A DNA stretch of 64,000 nt from Niastella soli. Lineage in GTDB: Bacteria; Bacteroidota; Bacteroidia; Chitinophagales; Chitinophagaceae. The translations under genes and the position numbers were made by a program. The stretch covers positions 897,061 through 961,060 of the forward strand of contig NZ_JAGHKO010000001.1 of assembly GCF_017742245.1 (NCBI RefSeq), given 5' to 3'. The notes beneath the pieces are model-generated. The model had not been told where the DNA came from, did no database searches, and was given only the letters and a program-made list of their open reading frames with translations. The first letter of the stretch is position 1. Each line of letters opens with the position of its first letter. This document shows, in pieces, positions 16,646 through 26,378 of this stretch.

Positions 16646-18643
16646 TTATTCCTCTTGCCTATACAGTTCTTTTACAAGGTCTTGAATTATATCTACTCGC
16701 TTGCCAGCATCAAGAAAACCGGGGAATACTGAGTATAAAAATTTATTGATCTCAATAGACATGGTGGCTGAGGTAGTACCATTCACTGAGATCACCCAGG
16801 GAAAATAAAAAGCAGCCGGTTTATAAAAAGTGCTTTTAATTTCCAGCACTTCATTATCAGCATTTACTAACAAGACCCTGGCCCATAAACTGGTTGTGCT
16901 CCACAACCCGGAAAACATAAAATAATTGTACAAAACAGCCTGATCAATTGTTTTAACACTGTCTACCAGGGCTATGAGCTTATTAAAATCGAGGTTATTG
17001 ACGTAAAAAGTAAAGGTGCCCTCTTTTTCTTCTCTATCCACCTTTTTCTTACCCTGGTTGCTTTCCAGAAACGTTTTAAACGTCAGTATATTACGCTTAC
17101 AGGCATCATATTCGTTTTGCGTAAATTTCAAATCATTAATGGTTATCAGATCGTGGTAAATAGCTGGGATCTTCTTTACAAATGACTGCACTGCCTCCTG
17201 GTCTATTTCATCTGCATTATCTTTTAAATAAACAGTTTGGCCTTTCTGCGGATTGGATTTCTGAGATAGTACAAAACTTCCACCTTCCAGTACATACTCC
17301 ATTTTGTCTGAGACATAATGGAAACACCCCTGGCTTCCTTTCGAAAAAACTATTGTTTGTATTTCTTTGGCGCAAAAGTTTTTCAAGACTTCTGCTTTGG
17401 CCCTTTTTTCCACTTTTGCATCTGCGAGGCTGTAATAAAATAAGGAGTCATCTTTTCGGCTAAACAGAATGGTGCCCGTATCCGTCATTGATAAATGACC
17501 GCTATCGCATGTAAAGGGTAAAGTAAATGCATAATTCCATTGACCCTTATACTCCTTTTGCCTGTAAATTTTATTGCCAATGGAACCCAGATTACCACTA
17601 GCTGAATAATGGAATAAGGTTGGCTCTATTTCAGCCAGGTTATTGGTATAAAGGGGCGATTCAATTACCTCACCCTTTGTATTTATCTGCAGTATATTCA
17701 TTAAATTCAAAATAAACAGGCTGCCATTTTTGCAACTTGCGGCACAGGGATTACCTATATTTTTAAAACTTGATATCGGTTGTAAATGATCATCGCTTTT
17801 TATAAAACCGCCTTTGCTTGTTTTAAAATACAAAGCGTTGTTTTCAGCATCAGTATAAAAGTCTGTATAACCGGGCATAAATACCCAATTCACCGAATCT
17901 TTCCTTGAGTAAAAGACAAGGTCTTCCTGGCTTACCAGCAAATAGTCTTTAAATATGGCAACACGGTCAAATTCTGGCCGACGCTGTGGGGCTGTCTTGT
18001 TATATTTTTTCTGATTCAGCGGCGTGGGAAGGGTGGTCCAGGAATTACAATTATCGGGAGTATATGCCAGTACATTCCACAACGACCCTATAATACCCTC
18101 GTGCTTATTATTAAAGTAGATCTTTGCAAACCGTTCCCTGGGATAGGGAAATGACAGCGAATTCCAGGTAAAACCATGATCTTTTGTATAGGCGATCCCT
18201 TTACCTGAAACGCTCAACCACGCTTCGCCGTTATCGAGACAGGCGGCATCATCTACCCAGCCATCCATACCAAAGTCAATGGGTTTCCAGTGCTTACCAC
18301 CATCAATCGTATGATAAATAATATTATACTTATCCTTGTTTTTTATAAAACCTGAAACAAATGCGGTATCGGCATTGAAATAACAGACATTCTCTATTGA
18401 CACACCACTTAATGAGGACTCGGAAACCGGATTAACATTAGCCGTACGCCAAAACCCTTTTACCGAGTCGGTAATTGCCACTTCCCCCACCTTGGTCCCA
18501 ACCATAACCTGCTCCTGTTTGCTGACACCCATCGAAAGTCCGGCACTTTCAAAGTGTAATAATGCTTTATCAGTAGTTTGTGCAAACGAAACACCGGATT
18601 GAAATAAACACGCGATTAGCAGGGGCAATACAGGAGGTTTCAT
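16646..18643 (-). CDS. secreted protein with BNR/YCF48-like repeats
   Basis: The 665-residue protein has a signal peptide (MKPPVLPLLIACLFQSG then SFAQ). The first ~300 residues hold repeats of BNR/Asp-box style (IIYHTIDGGKHWKPI, AYTKDHGFTWNSL, AYTPDNCNSWTTL), i.e. S/T-x-D-x-G-x-x-W, as in sortilin-like or photosystem-assembly beta-propellers. The C-terminal half has no recognised domain and ends in helical, charged sequence. It is probably exported and binds a ligand or partner; no catalytic residues are evident. It lies upstream of the NAD operon on the same strand, but the operators and promoter in between suggest separate transcription. Confidence 0.7.
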   Translation of the reverse strand: MKPPVLPLLIACLFQSGVSFAQTTDKALLHFESAGLSMGVSKQEQVMVGTKVGEVAITDSVKGFWRTANVNPVSESSLSGVSIENVCYFNADTAFVSGFIKNKDKYNIIYHTIDGGKHWKPIDFGMDGWVDDAACLDNGEAWLSVSGKGIAYTKDHGFTWNSLSFPYPRERFAKIYFNNKHEGIIGSLWNVLAYTPDNCNSWTTLPTPLNQKKYNKTAPQRRPEFDRVAIFKDYLLVSQEDLVFYSRKDSVNWVFMPGYTDFYTDAENNALYFKTSKGGFIKSDDHLQPISSFKNIGNPCAASCKNGSLFILNLMNILQINTKGEVIESPLYTNNLAEIEPTLFHYSASGNLGSIGNKIYRQKEYKGQWNYAFTLPFTCDSGHLSMTDTGTILFSRKDDSLFYYSLADAKVEKRAKAEVLKNFCAKEIQTIVFSKGSQGCFHYVSDKMEYVLEGGSFVLSQKSNPQKGQTVYLKDNADEIDQEAVQSFVKKIPAIYHDLITINDLKFTQNEYDACKRNILTFKTFLESNQGKKKVDREEKEGTFTFYVNNLDFNKLIALVDSVKTIDQAVLYNYFMFSGLWSTTSLWARVLLVNADNEVLEIKSTFYKPAAFYFPWVISVNGTTSATMSIEINKFLYSVFPGFLDAGKRVDIIQDLVKELYRQEE

Positions 18644-18735
18644 ACAATGGTTTATAAAGGGATGCAGGAGTAATATACTTTACATACTTTCAACCATCAA
18701 GCCTGCTTTATCACTTTAACAGTATTATATATTTG

Positions 18736-19437
18736 CTAGATCTCAAAATTGATCCCTTCCTTTACCAGTTCCTGGTAACGCTTTTTATTGAACTGGTACA
18801 TTTTGCTGGGACGGCCCTTTCCTTCACTCTTCGCATACTCATTGGTTTCATCAAGTATGCCCAGGGCCAGCATTTTTTTGGAGAAATTACGACGGTCTAT
18901 ATCGCGGTCAAGTAAGGTAATATATAACTTTTCCAGATCGGAGAACGGGAATTTACGATCAAGCAACTCAAACCCGATTGGCTGATAGCGGATCTTGGTA
19001 CGTACCCGCTCAATGGCCATATTCAGGATCTTTTTATGATCAAAGGCCAGCGAAGGCAGGGATTTAAAATTGAACCATTCTGCATTCTCCGCATCGGTAC
19101 TGGCTTTTAACTGCTGAAACTGGCTGCTTTTCACCAGGGCAAAATAGCTGATAGATATTACCCGTTTACGTGGGTCCCGGTCAGGATCGCCAAACGTATA
19201 CAATTGCTCCAGGTAATTCACCTCAATGCCTGTTTCTTCCAGTAATTCCCGGCGCACCGCATCTTCCAGCGACTCTTCGGGCAGCACAAAGCCTCCCGGT
19301 ATAGCCCACATATTTTTAAATGGGGGATATTTCCGCTGAATAAGCAGGATAGACACGCCTTCGTTCTTGGAATACCCGAAGACAATGGCATCTACTGCTA
19401 CCTTGATCTCTGAACCGGATGCTGACATGGGCTGCAA
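18736..19437 (-). CDS. nrtR: NrtR-type transcriptional regulator (Nudix plus winged helix)
   Basis: The 233-residue protein has an N-terminal Nudix domain (ILLIQRKYPPFKNMWAIPGG, then LPEESLEDAVRRELLEETG, a fully canonical box) and a C-terminal winged helix from about residue 150 (LLDRKFPFSDLEKLYITLL, FSKKMLALGILDET, SEGKGRPSKMYQFN). This is the layout of NrtR, a repressor of NAD metabolism genes that is released from DNA by ADP-ribose. Many NrtR proteins have lost the catalytic box; here it is intact, so residual hydrolase activity is possible. The likely targets are the two operators before nadM. It is transcribed alone, upstream of the BNR-repeat gene. Confidence 0.85.
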   Translation of the reverse strand: MQPMSASGSEIKVAVDAIVFGYSKNEGVSILLIQRKYPPFKNMWAIPGGFVLPEESLEDAVRRELLEETGIEVNYLEQLYTFGDPDRDPRKRVISISYFALVKSSQFQQLKASTDAENAEWFNFKSLPSLAFDHKKILNMAIERVRTKIRYQPIGFELLDRKFPFSDLEKLYITLLDRDIDRRNFSKKMLALGILDETNEYAKSEGKGRPSKMYQFNKKRYQELVKEGINFEI

Positions 19438-19644
19438 TATAAAACATTCATTGGTAGTACCAAGTACTCCTATTTAAACTGTATTCGTTGGATCGAGAAG
19501 AACCGCCGGATGGCAAAAGGGACCATTTACTTTTCAGCAAAAAGGACCGGCACCGCCAGATTACCCAGTAACCGCTATGCATTTCATTGGGGTATAAGCA
19601 TAACCCGTCTTATCTTCGAACCGTTATTCAATAACCCCGCTGGA

Positions 19645-20658
19645 ATGAAAAAGTACCGGTCCCTTTTGGTTTTTGTTTTGTTGCTGGCAGCCTGCCAACA
19701 ACAAAAACCTGATCGCCCTATTTCATTCTATTACTGGAAAACACAGTTCGGTCTGAATGGGTACGAACAGGATGTATTACGGGAACATGCGGTCGACACC
19801 TTGTACGTTCGTTATTTTGATATTGATTTCAAACCCGAAGCTACCCAACCTGAGCCAGTATCTCCTATCCAGCTGGACTCCTCCATAAAGCGATACAACG
19901 TAGTGCCGGTAATATTTATAAAGAACAGAACATTTGAACGCTTGCAACCTGCCGATATTAACACCCTGGTCGTTAACGTATCCCGGCTCGTTCATCAAAT
20001 AAATCAATCACAGCAACTCACAACCCGGGAAATACAATTCGATTGTGACTGGACCGAAAGTACCCGCGATAATTTCTTTGAGTTCATTCGGCGATACCGG
20101 GATATTGCAGTTTGTAAAATTTCTGCTACTATCCGGTTACACCAGGTAAAATATAAAGAAAGAACAGGCATACCGCCAGTTAATAGTGGCGTACTCATGT
20201 ATTACAACATGGGCGCTATTAATGGCGACAACAATAACTCCATTTATGAAAAAGCGATTGCCAACCGGTACAACGCTTATATAAGATCATATCCATTGCC
20301 ACTGGATGTTGCCCTGCCCCTGTTTTCCTGGGGTCTTCAACTACGCAACGGCCGGGTAGTTGAACTCTTAAATAAAACTAACTTTACACAATTTAATAAT
20401 GACAGCAACTTTACTATTTTAACTAACAACCGGTACCAGGCAAAACATGCCTGCTTTAAGGCAGGTTATTATTTTCAGCAGGGTGATGAAATAAAAGCCG
20501 AGCATGTACCGGCTGAAGACCTGCTGGAGATAACAAAACAAATAAACCAACATACCAATCGACGGATTGGCAAATTGATCTTCTACGACCTTGATAGCAC
20601 TAACCTCATTCAATATGAAAAGGATATTTACAAAAAAGTACGTTCTAGCCTTAATTAG
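19645..20658 (+). CDS. lipoprotein of unknown function
   Basis: From the Met at 19645 the product is 337 residues with a clear lipobox (SLLVFVLLLAAC, Cys about 17); an open frame from 19510 adds residues without a signal and was not used. The mature part has (beta/alpha)-like alternation with motifs VPVIFIKNRTFERL, EIQFDCDWTES and SGVLMYYNMGAING, loosely like a TIM-barrel glycosidase or polysaccharide-binding protein. No catalytic pair could be assigned. The next gene starts inside its last 44 bases, so the two are translationally coupled and probably work together at the cell envelope. Confidence 0.65.
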   Translation: MKKYRSLLVFVLLLAACQQQKPDRPISFYYWKTQFGLNGYEQDVLREHAVDTLYVRYFDIDFKPEATQPEPVSPIQLDSSIKRYNVVPVIFIKNRTFERLQPADINTLVVNVSRLVHQINQSQQLTTREIQFDCDWTESTRDNFFEFIRRYRDIAVCKISATIRLHQVKYKERTGIPPVNSGVLMYYNMGAINGDNNNSIYEKAIANRYNAYIRSYPLPLDVALPLFSWGLQLRNGRVVELLNKTNFTQFNNDSNFTILTNNRYQAKHACFKAGYYFQQGDEIKAEHVPAEDLLEITKQINQHTNRRIGKLIFYDLDSTNLIQYEKDIYKKVRSSLN

Positions 20659-22855
20659 TTCCATTACCGTTGGCACCGGTATTATACTGGCCTGCGCCGG
20701 CGACTGGGACGATGGGTCCCGCCTCAACTTTAGCCCGGAGGCTTTTGTCGATAGCAGTTATAGTCCTTTCTACTATGCCTCTTTTAGTTTTTATAGTTTC
20801 GGGTACGATAACCAACACGACACCCGGTTTAACAAATCAAATGTCAATGACTGGGCCGCTTATTTGGGCAGCGGCGCTCCGTATACCGAACTGGAATATT
20901 TATTACTCAAAGCTACTGAGGGATCAATTGACAGCGCAGCTGGTTACGCTGCCGGGAAATTAAAAACCCTGCCTTCCAGTATGCAGTCGTTCCAGCTGCT
21001 TAAAAAGGGGGAGAAAAAGGCAATCGCCTTCCTTACTTATTTATCGCTCGCCAAGCAATCGGAAGTATTTTCGGTTAATAACCTCGAATATGAATGGGAT
21101 TATGAATCAAAAAAGAAAAATCCCTATTATAACGCAAAGCCTTTAAACAACAAATTGCAGCAGCAGTACACCCAGGCAAAAGATCCATTCTTAAAACAAC
21201 GGTACTGGTTCCAGTTGGAACGGTCTTATTTCTTTAATGACTCCGCCCAAAAAGCGATCAGCTTTTTCGAAAGCAATGAAAAAGCCTTTCCGAAGAATGA
21301 GTTGTATTATCGCACCATGGCCTATGCAGCTGGCGCTTACTATAAATTGAAGAACTATACTAAAGCCAATTATTATTACAGCAAAGTATACGATGGCGCC
21401 AATGCCCTGAAAACAGTGGCCCATTATAGCTTTCATCCGCAGGAAGAAAACGACTGGAAGGCAACGCTGGCCCTATGCGCCAATAACGACGAAAAGGCTA
21501 CGCTGTGGCAGATGCTCGGTGTTTTTTATGGCGATCAATATCGTGCCATCCAGGAGATCTATGCATTAAACCCTCGCAGCGAAAAACTGGATCTCTTATT
21601 AACAAGAGCCATCAATGAGATAGAAGAAAGCCTGAATCCTAATTCTTATAAATATGAGGGCAGCGATACGTCCAAAAACGCGCTGACTGCCCTGATCAAC
21701 CGCATTGCACAGGCTGGCAATACCAACCAGCCAGCCATGTGGCATATGGCTACCGGCTACTTGTATATGGCAAAAGGGAACTACCAGCAGGCAGCGGCCT
21801 GCTATGCACAGGCAGAAAAAAAGCTGCCAAAAGAACAAGGGGAAAAGGAACAACTGCGCGTATTTAAATTAATAAACACCGTTTCTGTTGCACCCAAAGC
21901 AGATGCCAAACTGGAAAAAACTATTTTACCCGATCTTGGATGGCTGCTGGATGAGCATATAAATAAAGAAGTAAGGACCCAGGGGGCCATAAACTGGATC
22001 AAAAGAACATTGGCGCACAAATACAGCAATCAACACGAGTCTATTAAAGCGGTGTGTTTTGAAAACGATTGCGCTTATTATTCGGATAACAAAAACATAG
22101 AGGCCCTGAAAAGTTTTTTAAACAAGCCCAATAAATCGCCTTATGAAGTACTGGTCGCCAAACAATATCCGCTAAAAATGGAAGACCTGCTTGAATACCA
22201 GGCCATCCAGGCAACGTATGCCAACAAACTGGAGGAAGCCATTTCAAAAATGGAGGAAGCCGTTTCAAAAGCAGGGCCAGGTACTGTTAGTGTCGAAATG
22301 CCGGGCAACCCCTTCAATGGCCGTTTACAGGATTGTCACGATTGTGACCATGAAGCGCCGCAAAAGATAAAATACACCAAACTTTCATTACTCAAAAAAA
22401 TGAAAGACATGGAAGATAAAATCAAAACAGGTACAGATGTATACACCAATGCCATGCTGCTGGCCAATGCGTTTTACAATGTAACCTGGTATGGTAATGC
22501 CCGCGCCTTTTATGATTGTAATGTGTATCAATGCTATAGCAGTGAGGGCACTCGCGTCCTGACTATTCCAGGCAGTATGGAACCGGCCAATAAATACTAT
22601 TCACTGGCACTCAGTGTTGCCAAAACTGATGAGCAGAAAGCAAAATGCCACTTCATGCTGGCCAAATGTGAACGCAATGAATATTACGAGGGAAAAGTAG
22701 TCAACAATAAAGATTCTTTATATACCTCTGATAACAGACCTGACTTTTTAGCCTGGAATGGTTTTAAAGCATTGAAACAACAATATTCCAATACGCAGTT
22801 CTATAAAGAAGCGATCAGGGAATGTGGTTATTTCAAAACATACACACGTAAGTAA
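20615..22855 (+). CDS. TPR-like lipoprotein of unknown function
   Basis: The 746-residue protein starts with a signal and lipobox (LISSITVGTGIILAC). Helical repeats follow, including TPR-like blocks (YYRTMAYAAGAYYKLKNYTK, MWHMATGYLYMAKGNYQQAA, KAKCHFMLAKCERNEYY). A pair of cysteine motifs (DCHDCDH near residue 572; CNVYQC about 60 residues later) is unusual for a lipoprotein and may bind metal or form disulfides. The ATG at 20615 overlaps the preceding lipoprotein gene by 44 bp. No function was recognised; a scaffold for the upstream partner in the periplasm is a reasonable inference. Confidence 0.65.
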   Translation: MKRIFTKKYVLALISSITVGTGIILACAGDWDDGSRLNFSPEAFVDSSYSPFYYASFSFYSFGYDNQHDTRFNKSNVNDWAAYLGSGAPYTELEYLLLKATEGSIDSAAGYAAGKLKTLPSSMQSFQLLKKGEKKAIAFLTYLSLAKQSEVFSVNNLEYEWDYESKKKNPYYNAKPLNNKLQQQYTQAKDPFLKQRYWFQLERSYFFNDSAQKAISFFESNEKAFPKNELYYRTMAYAAGAYYKLKNYTKANYYYSKVYDGANALKTVAHYSFHPQEENDWKATLALCANNDEKATLWQMLGVFYGDQYRAIQEIYALNPRSEKLDLLLTRAINEIEESLNPNSYKYEGSDTSKNALTALINRIAQAGNTNQPAMWHMATGYLYMAKGNYQQAAACYAQAEKKLPKEQGEKEQLRVFKLINTVSVAPKADAKLEKTILPDLGWLLDEHINKEVRTQGAINWIKRTLAHKYSNQHESIKAVCFENDCAYYSDNKNIEALKSFLNKPNKSPYEVLVAKQYPLKMEDLLEYQAIQATYANKLEEAISKMEEAVSKAGPGTVSVEMPGNPFNGRLQDCHDCDHEAPQKIKYTKLSLLKKMKDMEDKIKTGTDVYTNAMLLANAFYNVTWYGNARAFYDCNVYQCYSSEGTRVLTIPGSMEPANKYYSLALSVAKTDEQKAKCHFMLAKCERNEYYEGKVVNNKDSLYTSDNRPDFLAWNGFKALKQQYSNTQFYKEAIRECGYFKTYTRK

Positions 22856-22924
22856 GCGAGGTAAGAGGTAGGAAGTACGAGGCTCGCGAATTTCAGATTT
22901 CCTACCTCCTACGTCTTACTTCAC
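22852..22924. repeat. 7-bp repeat hairpin element A
   Basis: Right at the stop of the TPR lipoprotein gene, three consecutive 7-mers (GTAAGAG, GTAGGAA, GTACGAG, at 22861-22881) are followed by a short centre containing CTCGCGAATT and then three 7-mers in the opposite sense (TTCCTAC, CTCCTAC, GTCTTAC, at 22899-22919). The arms pair as an imperfect stem of about 21 bp. It lies between convergent genes, so it may also act as a bidirectional terminator. Confidence 0.7.
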
Positions 22925-22970
22925 AAAGTTTAAAACAAGGAAGGTGGTCGTTACTTTTAGGACACCTTCT

Positions 22971-24113
22971 TTATTTTTTAATAACCATGTCTTCTTTTGC
23001 GGCCCATAACCCAATATCCTGTTTACTCAGGGCGGCGGCCATCAGGTCAGGGAATTTATCGGGGGTGCAGGCAAATACAGGGATGCCCAGGTTGGAAAAA
23101 TATTGTGCATTGTTATGATCGTAGAAGGGAGCGCCTTCATCATTCAATGCCAGCAATACCACTACCTGTACGCCCGCGGCTACCAGTTCAGCAGCCCGCT
23201 TACGCATTTTATCTTCATTACCGCCTTCGTACAGATCAGTGATCAATACCAACACCGTATCGTTGGGTTTGGTAATGATCTGCTGGCAATACGTAAGCGC
23301 CAGGTTGATATCTGTTCCCCCACCTAATTGCACGCCAAACAATAATTCCACCGGGTCGGTCAGTTCTTCTGTGAGGTCTGAGACAGCGGTATCAAACACT
23401 ACCATCTTTGTTTTAATGGCGGGTATGGAGGCCATTACAGCGCCAAAGATGCCAGAATACACTACAGACGTTCCCATTGAGCCGCTTTGATCTATACACA
23501 ACACCACATCTTTCAATGCGGTCCTTTTACGGCCATAGCCGATCCTGGTTTCAGGGATGATCGTTTTATAATCAGGTTGATAATGTTTCAGGTTCTTTTG
23601 AATGGTAGCATGCCAGTTGATCTCATTATGCCTGGGCCGTCGGTTTCGGGTGCTTCTGTTCAGGCTGCCGATGATGGCCTGCTGTGTTGGTTGTGAGAGT
23701 TTACGAATCAGTTCCTCCACCACTTTGCGCACCACCTGACGGGCCGTATCTTTTGTTTTATCGGGAATTACTTTGCTTAATGTCATTAGGGTAGCCACCA
23801 GGTGCACATCGGCTTCAACATTTTCCAACATTTCCTTTTCAAACAACATTTGGGTCAGGTTCAGCCGGTTCAAAGCATCCTGCTGCATTACCTGCACAAT
23901 GGAGGAAGGAAAAAACGTCCGGATGTCACCCAGCCAGCGGGCCACATTGGGCGAAGAAGGACCCAGTCCGCCCGTGCGGGTACTGTCGTATAGCGCTTCC
24001 AGCGTTTTATCCATTTGCAGGTCACGCTCATTCAGTGTAACGCCAGTGCCGTCATTTTCTTTTCCACCCAGGATCAACCGCCATTTGCGGGTATGTTGTT
24101 CGTTGTTGCTCAT
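22971..24113 (-). CDS. vWA domain protein of a MoxR-vWA ternary system
   Basis: The 380-residue protein has a C-terminal von Willebrand A domain with an intact metal site: DVVLCIDQSGSMG (DxSxS), VQLGGGTDINLAL and VLVLITDLYEGG. The N-terminal half is helical and includes RNRRPRHNEINWHATIQKN, as in the vWA proteins that partner MoxR ATPases. In such systems the vWA protein is thought to be the metal-dependent adaptor remodelled by the ATPase. The start overlaps the stop of the DUF5682 gene by 4 bases. It is the last gene of the cluster, convergent with the TPR lipoprotein gene. Confidence 0.9.
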   Translation of the reverse strand: MSNNEQHTRKWRLILGGKENDGTGVTLNERDLQMDKTLEALYDSTRTGGLGPSSPNVARWLGDIRTFFPSSIVQVMQQDALNRLNLTQMLFEKEMLENVEADVHLVATLMTLSKVIPDKTKDTARQVVRKVVEELIRKLSQPTQQAIIGSLNRSTRNRRPRHNEINWHATIQKNLKHYQPDYKTIIPETRIGYGRKRTALKDVVLCIDQSGSMGTSVVYSGIFGAVMASIPAIKTKMVVFDTAVSDLTEELTDPVELLFGVQLGGGTDINLALTYCQQIITKPNDTVLVLITDLYEGGNEDKMRKRAAELVAAGVQVVVLLALNDEGAPFYDHNNAQYFSNLGIPVFACTPDKFPDLMAAALSKQDIGLWAAKEDMVIKK

Positions 24114-26359
24114 TGGTTGGTTTTTATGCCTAATAATTGCAGGATGACCGGGATCCCCTGCCGGGCCCTTTCTTCATCAAGATTACTTTCTACCTGTTTT
24201 ATGGCGGTACCTGTTCCGCCGGACTTTACTTTCTCGCCCAGCTTTTTTCTTTCCGGTGATGAAAAGCCGGCGAACGTTCTTCGAAGCAAAGGCAATACCC
24301 TTGTAAAGGTCTCTTCATCCAGGGTATTTACCCAGTTGTCAACCAGGCTCCACAGATCATTATCTATTAATAAAATAGTACCACTGCCTTTGAGGAAACC
24401 TTCCAGCCAGGCAGCTGCTTTATCTGGGGGTGTTGCCGAAGACATGGCATAATGAAATACACGTACCAGCGCTTCGCCTTCCAGTAATTTATAATCTGCC
24501 AGCAGCCGGGTGGCATACCCGGCAATGGTAGGAGAGGTATTACCGCCTGCTGCTATGGCCTGCAGGGTTTGCTGCCACTGGGTGGTAATGTCTTCTTGCT
24601 GTAACACATTTACCGCATCGTTTAACTTAAAGAAAAACTCCAGCAGCTTTTGTGCGGCATCGTCGCTCACGGCGGTACAGGCTGCGGGCAAACTTACACA
24701 GATACGGGTAAGCATGCTATTTACAATGCCCAATACCAGGTCGGCATCGGTCTTTCGCACACTGCCATAACGGCTTGCCTGTACCAGTCCCGGCACTACT
24801 TCCATCAATTGTATCACATCGCCACTGGCAGCAGCCAGGTTATTGATGCGTTGTATGCATATTTCCACGGCCAGGTGTAATTCGGCCGGAATGGTATTCT
24901 CCATTAACTCGGTAACCACGCTTAATGAATCAGCATCATTGGTTTTTGCGATCACAAATTTCTCGGCCGCTTCTGCCACCGTATTGCCCCAGTTGCCTTT
25001 TTCAATGATATTGATCGACAACTCCGGGCTCCATTGCAACCTCCACTGTTCCTTAAAGGTGCCCTTTCCTGATACCTCCTGCCGTTCGCCCCAGTTTATT
25101 TCCAGCAATTGTAACCGGTGTAAGAAGATGCTGCGCTCCAGGTCGTTTTCCTTACGCAGATCGAGCGTATAATCCTTCCAGTCGGCCATTGCTGGCAATC
25201 GCAGTCGCTTTTGCAGCTTCTCAATATCCAGCTGTAATGGGGGTTTAGGGATCTCCTGGGGCACTTCGCCGATCCGGTTACTTACGATCAGCTCATCATT
25301 GATCAATTGCATCTGAATGCTTTCCCCATTACAAAGCACTGTTCGGGTAGCTTCATTCAATTCTTCCAGTCCGGCCTTGTATAAGTTGCGCATGCTGGCC
25401 AATGATTCAGCCAGGCGTACGGCTTCTATTACATGCGCTACGGAAGTATCCATTTGTTTTGTTCTGAACAGCTGGGCCACCTTGGCCATCCAGCGCGTGC
25501 CATCATCTGAAGGGTAATGCCAGATATGGTCATACCAGCCGGGCGATCCGATGCCGGCGCCATAACCACTGTAATAGCTCAGCCGGCTGTAGGTCCAGGG
25601 GATCCAGGTACATTCTACCTTAACCTTGGGCAGCCCTTTTAACAACTCATTATCTTCTTTGGCCGGGGGCATGGTAACCAATGCCGGGGCATGCCAGGCG
25701 CCGCAGATCACCGCTATATTCTGGAACATTTCCTTTTCAGCCTGGCGAATGGTTTTTCGCATCCAGGCCTCGCGGCATTGTTCTGCGCGGTCTTCCTTTC
25801 CCGGCATGGTTTCGCGCAACACCTGCATAGCTTCTGTTACAGCGTCAAACACCTGTTCATTACTTTGCCGGTGCTCAAACATATGCTCCCACCATTTTTC
25901 ACCATCTTCATAACCGGCCGCTTCGGCCAGGTACGAGATCGGGTCTTTGGCGAATGCTATTTTTTCTCCTGCTTCATTGTTCCGCACCATATAATTGTTC
26001 ACGGATGGTTCAACGGAAGCAGGTGGTTCCTTTTTTTCTTTTTCCAGTGCGATCTGATGGCTGCTGGGCAGGTCCATAAACCGCACATGGATATTATTGC
26101 GGCGGGCATAGGCGATTGCCTGCCATTCGGGAGAAAATTCTGCAAAAGGATAAAACGATGACCGTTGCGGGTCATCAGGTTGATACACCAGTATTGCTAC
26201 CGGTGGTTTCAGCTCAGCATGGTTTACCCATTGCAGCAAGGGGTCCGCTTCAGGCGGCCCTTCTACCAGTACAATGTCCGGTTGTACAGCCTCCAGAAAC
26301 TCTTTTACATTTCTGGCAGAACCGGGACCATGGTGTCGTATGCCTAGTATGTGGATCAT
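24110..26359 (-). CDS. DUF5682 family protein (ChaN/TraB-like fold)
   Basis: From the Met at 26359 the product has 749 residues and opens with MIHILGIRHHGPGSARNV followed by VQPDIVLVEGPPEAD, the start of DUF5682. The G-x-R-H-H and V-E-G-P motifs, with VICGAWHAPAL near residue 235, resemble the TraB/ChaN/EreA-like superfamily, whose members bind metal or act as hydrolases. An upstream start at 26401 would overlap the MoxR gene and adds atypical residues. The remaining ~500 residues are helical. It is a regular companion of MoxR, vWA, DUF5691 and SWIM proteins; its biochemical role is unknown. Confidence 0.88.
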   Translation of the reverse strand: MIHILGIRHHGPGSARNVKEFLEAVQPDIVLVEGPPEADPLLQWVNHAELKPPVAILVYQPDDPQRSSFYPFAEFSPEWQAIAYARRNNIHVRFMDLPSSHQIALEKEKKEPPASVEPSVNNYMVRNNEAGEKIAFAKDPISYLAEAAGYEDGEKWWEHMFEHRQSNEQVFDAVTEAMQVLRETMPGKEDRAEQCREAWMRKTIRQAEKEMFQNIAVICGAWHAPALVTMPPAKEDNELLKGLPKVKVECTWIPWTYSRLSYYSGYGAGIGSPGWYDHIWHYPSDDGTRWMAKVAQLFRTKQMDTSVAHVIEAVRLAESLASMRNLYKAGLEELNEATRTVLCNGESIQMQLINDELIVSNRIGEVPQEIPKPPLQLDIEKLQKRLRLPAMADWKDYTLDLRKENDLERSIFLHRLQLLEINWGERQEVSGKGTFKEQWRLQWSPELSINIIEKGNWGNTVAEAAEKFVIAKTNDADSLSVVTELMENTIPAELHLAVEICIQRINNLAAASGDVIQLMEVVPGLVQASRYGSVRKTDADLVLGIVNSMLTRICVSLPAACTAVSDDAAQKLLEFFFKLNDAVNVLQQEDITTQWQQTLQAIAAGGNTSPTIAGYATRLLADYKLLEGEALVRVFHYAMSSATPPDKAAAWLEGFLKGSGTILLIDNDLWSLVDNWVNTLDEETFTRVLPLLRRTFAGFSSPERKKLGEKVKSGGTGTAIKQVESNLDEERARQGIPVILQLLGIKTNQ

Positions 26360-26378
26360 GGTGAGTGGTGGGGGTTGG

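Noticed and set aside
19456..19468. AGTAC-CAA-GTACT inverted repeat upstream of nrtR
   Set aside because: Only 5-bp arms and different from the TTGCGT operators; could be an autoregulatory site but this is not supported.
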